Positions 6,832 through 8,440 of a stretch of 8,440 nucleotides of DNA are shown here, piece by piece (the stretch's first letter is position 1; every line of letters begins with the position of its first letter). Both the position numbers and the translations under genes were made by a program. The stretch lies in the NCBI GenBank assembly GCA_020201295.1, contig JAIVHA010000152.1, positions 1-8,440 on the forward strand. The letters are read 5' to 3'. Origin of the DNA: Lysobacteraceae bacterium. Its GTDB lineage: Bacteria > Pseudomonadota > Gammaproteobacteria > DSM-19610. Below the pieces are notes generated by a model. The model had not been told where the DNA came from and ran no database searches. It worked only from the letters and a program-made list of their open reading frames with translations.

Positions 6832-6880
6832 AAATGTGCGAAATCGCACAGACAACCGTTGCGGGCGCAGACTCGTGCGC
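6805..6880. promoter_or_regulatory. Array of three Crp-type operator dyads, 30-bp period
   Basis: Dyads lie at 6805-6820 (GCGCA-N6-TGCGC), 6835-6850 (TGTGC-N6-GCACA, with seven paired bases per arm in all) and 6865-6880 (as the first). Their centres, 6812.5, 6842.5 and 6872.5, are exactly 30 bp apart, close to three helical turns. The 5-N6-5 geometry is that of Crp-family sites (TGTGA-N6-TCACA). The array lies between a Crp/Fnr gene and the cytochrome gene, next to a promoter lacking a -35. Binding by CrpA or CrpB is inference. Confidence 0.6.
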
Positions 6881-6891
6881 GGATTCTTACG
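6863..6891 (-). repeat. 29-bp direct repeat, distal copy
   Basis: This is the second copy, differing from 6803-6831 only at the two bases equivalent to 6824-6825. The same internal dyad GCGCA-N6-TGCGC is conserved exactly, which suggests that the dyad is the functional part. Confidence 0.8.
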
Positions 6892-6926
6892 CGATCCGGG
6901 AATAGCGGCAATGATCAGATGTATCT

Positions 6927-6939
6927 AGCGTGACACGCT
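6927..6939 (-). promoter_or_regulatory. 13-bp perfect palindrome behind CrpA
   Basis: Arms AGCGTG and CACGCT with a single central base lie 41 bases beyond the CrpA stop. The loop is too tight for an ordinary RNA hairpin of that length, so a protein-binding site or a shortened stem is more likely. No T-run follows. Confidence 0.3.
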
Positions 6940-6979
6940 CGGCAGGCACAGGACCGGCACGTCTGAGCGCCTCAGCGGA

Positions 6980-7621
6980 TCAGCGTATCCCATACACTCT
7001 GGCATGCCGCCGCGCGTGGTTCGAGATCAGTACCAGCTTCTTGCCGTCACGACGGAGAACGCCCTCTGCCTCAAGCCCGGAAAGCACGCGATACAGCGTC
7101 TCTTTGGTCAGTCCCATATCGGCTGCCCATTCGAGTTGCGGTCCTGGCAGCGACACCGTGCCATCGGGACCGGCCTCGCAATAGAGCAGGTGCAATACCC
7201 GCTCACGTGCACTGCGGATATTGAGCCGTTCATAGCGCAGAAATTGGTCCTTGAGCCGACGCGCGAGATCCATCGCCCAGGCACGGGCAAAAGCCGCATC
7301 CTCAGTAAGTTTTCGGTCGAAATCAGCAATGACGAGTTTCGCGACCAGACTGTCGGTATCCGCGCGCCCCTCACAGGTATAGATGTTGGCGCACACGCTG
7401 CATTCCGCGATAAATTCTCCCCGACCCATGCGCATCAACACAACCTCGGTATCCTCTGACGTGTAATGCACCAGCGAGATCCGCCCACGGACCACCCGAT
7501 ACAGGGAGGTGATCGGCTCACCGTAGGTGAACACATTGTCACCCTTGCGCAACGACAGCAGGCGCGCGCAGTCGGTGAGGTCTTGCGGGAAATAGGCCGG
7601 AAACAGCTCTTTTAGCGGCAT
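6980..7621 (-). CDS. Crp/Fnr-family transcriptional regulator (CrpA)
   Basis: A 213-residue protein with a cyclic-nucleotide-binding-like beta-roll (about 20-115, GRGEFIAECS at 66-75), a dimerisation helix (about 115-145) and a winged HTH (about 160-200). The recognition helix shows E174, Y177 and R178, the same residues at the same positions as in CrpB. Unlike CrpB it has a cysteine group, C74-X2-C77-X5-C83, plus C18 and C148. This is not the Fnr arrangement, but it could bind a metal cluster or sense redox or NO (inference). I chose the start at 7621 because GAAGAG lies just upstream and the N-terminus then matches CrpB in length. The in-frame ATG at 7642 is an alternative, but its AAGGGG is only a base or so from the codon. 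It lies upstream of the dyad array and cytochrome operon, so it is the best candidate for their regulator. Confidence 0.92.
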   Translation of the reverse strand: MPLKELFPAYFPQDLTDCARLLSLRKGDNVFTYGEPITSLYRVVRGRISLVHYTSEDTEVVLMRMGRGEFIAECSVCANIYTCEGRADTDSLVAKLVIADFDRKLTEDAAFARAWAMDLARRLKDQFLRYERLNIRSARERVLHLLYCEAGPDGTVSLPGPQLEWAADMGLTKETLYRVLSGLEAEGVLRRDGKKLVLISNHARRHARVYGIR

Positions 7622-7745
7622 TGACTCTTCGATCACAACCATACCCCTTGCAGGCTAACTATGCGTGCGGATCACAGACCGACAGCTGAATGGTTCGGCC
7701 GTAATGCTCATACCATCATACCAATGGCATCAAACGTCAAGCTTC

Positions 7746-7829
7746 CTAACCCGGATGTTTCATAAACCGGCGTTCGCGGCCTGTTTGGCGTCGACCGGAG
7801 GTTCTTGCGCGGGCGCTTACATCGATTTC
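7746..7829 (-). repeat. 84-bp dispersed inverted repeat, copy B
   Basis: This is the partner of 243-326 in opposite orientation (78 of 84 identical). It begins inside the stop codon of the NikL-like gene and ends about 125 bases before the CrpA start. Nothing resembling the rest of a transposon lies beyond it, because the NikL-like coding region starts directly, so this copy is a solo element or an end fragment. Confidence 0.85.
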
Positions 7830-8260
7830 ATGGGCGCTGTTTGTTGCGAACAAACAGCATGAGGAATCCAAACAGGCCGAGAATCAAGGCCACGCCCACG
7901 AAGATGCTTGCATGGCGTTCATGGAAAGGCTTGTCCAATCCGCTGAGCCGAGCCATGGCATCGGTTGTGAAGCGGATATCCAGGCCGTGACCATCCTCGG
8001 AAAAGGCAATCAGACGCCAGCTTCCAGCCTGATCGGGCAGGAAGGCGACGACCCTGGCCATCGGCGCGGCCAAGCTGGTATGGCTGGCCATCGCCTTCCC
8101 GGTAGATCTCGTACGCCTCAAAACGAAAGCTGCTGTCATCGGCATGAAACAGACGCAGTATAACGGCTTCTCCCTGTGTGGCAGTGTAATGCAGATCATG
8201 CGCCTGCACCAGCATGGGGCAAAGGCCACACAGGAATACCAGTACTGACTTCACGCACAT
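7828..8260 (-). pseudogene. Frameshifted NikL-like nickel/cobalt transporter accessory gene
   Basis: Two overlapping frames together give one coherent protein of about 144 residues. The first (from ATG 8260, GGAG ribosome site) supplies a signal peptide, an AHDLHY mature start, and a beta-domain up to DGQGR (residue 71). The second continues VAFLPDQAGSW, then SEDGHGLD, a transmembrane helix (about IFVGVALILGLFGFLMLF) and a basic tail. This layout matches the small NikL-type proteins found with ECF nickel/cobalt transporters: an N-terminal His near the cleavage site, a transthyretin-like domain and one C-terminal helix. The break lies at about 8046-8050. Loss of one GT from a GTGT run would explain it, since family members read GRVAFLPD there. 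It may be a true pseudogene or a sequencing error. No transporter partner is in the window. Confidence 0.75.
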
Positions 8261-8334
8261 TCACTCCGGGCCGGATCAGGAGAAAGCAAAACCTCGCATG
8301 GCGAGAAAACTATAGTTGAATGGCACTGACTTAA

Positions 8335-8420
8335 CGTCATTGCGAGCGAAGCGCGGCAATCTCCTACCATGAAATCAGTCAGTTGGAGATTGCCGCGTCA
8401 CTTCGTTCCTCGCAATGACG
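8335..8420. repeat. 86-bp palindromic intergenic repeat
   Basis: The arms 8335-8364 and 8385-8420 begin CGTCATTGCGAG and end GGCAATCTCC (right arm read in reverse). They differ only by two 3-base additions in the right arm, and enclose a 20-base loop. Near-palindromes starting CGTCATTGCGAG are common dispersed repeats in proteobacterial genomes. This one could fold as a REP- or MITE-like element or work as a bidirectional stem-loop upstream of the NikL-like gene. Confidence 0.8.
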
Positions 8421-8440
8421 GGCATTTTCCGGCTTAAGTC

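Larger units (their letters stand above)
6609..6979. other. 371-base regulatory intergenic region
   Basis: There is no gene here. From right to left it holds the 3' end of the CrpA transcript with a 13-bp palindrome (6927-6939), two 29-bp direct repeats with a dyad between them, a -10-like element, an AT-rich stretch (about 6720-6800), a GGGG-N7-CCCC potential hairpin (6700-6714) and the structured leader of the cytochrome gene. Confidence 0.8.

Noticed and set aside
6803..6891. CRISPR-like pair of repeats (29 bp repeats, 31 bp spacer)
   Set aside because: There are only two units, the spacer is itself a dyad in phase with the repeats, no cas gene is present, and the location is a promoter. 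An operator array explains it better.
7701..7745. Sigma-70 promoter for crpA (TTGACG and TATGAT)
   Set aside because: The hexamers are good but the spacing is 14 bases, too short for a normal promoter. No better pair was found by eye.

Overview
The window is GC-rich and every recognisable gene lies on the minus strand, so transcription runs right to left. Family content (a membrane-anchored multiheme c-type cytochrome, a FadL-type outer membrane protein, a DUF302-like protein, two Crp/Fnr regulators) points to a respiratory Gram-negative bacterium, probably a gammaproteobacterium of the sulfur-oxidising kind. That placement is inference from gene content, not from a marker gene.

Layout in transcription order: a frameshifted NikL-like (nickel/cobalt transporter accessory) gene at 8260-7828; a Crp/Fnr regulator (CrpA) at 7621-6980; a regulatory intergenic region at 6979-6609; an 877-residue pentaheme cytochrome with two DUF2892 membrane modules at 6608-3975; a 47-residue membrane protein 2 bases behind it (3972-3829); a FadL/OmpP1-family barrel (3732-2449); a DUF302-like exported or membrane-anchored protein (2357-1389); a truncated tail of a second copy of that gene (1318-1146); and a second Crp/Fnr regulator (CrpB) at 1038-439. 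An 84-bp near-identical inverted repeat lies outside this block on both sides (243-326 and 7746-7829). The right end holds an unrelated 86-bp palindromic repeat.

The most notable non-coding part is the leader and promoter region of the cytochrome gene. It holds three 16-bp dyads of Crp-like geometry (5-N6-5) whose centres are exactly 30 bp apart. The nearest sits about 42 bp upstream of the start predicted from a TATTAT -10 element that has no recognisable -35, as expected for an activator-dependent promoter. Further down, the leader can form a 9-bp hairpin whose loop is complementary over 8 bases to a segment just downstream, a plausible H-type pseudoknot 30 bases before the start codon.

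Working model (inference): the two Crp/Fnr proteins, which share the same recognition-helix residues, control an envelope module. An outer membrane channel would admit a substrate, and a periplasmic pentaheme domain anchored by a six-helix membrane unit would exchange electrons with the inner membrane. The small membrane protein and DUF302 protein would be accessory. The substrate cannot be read from the sequence. The barrel and the DUF302 tail are unusually rich in methionine, which may hint at soft-metal or sulfur chemistry.
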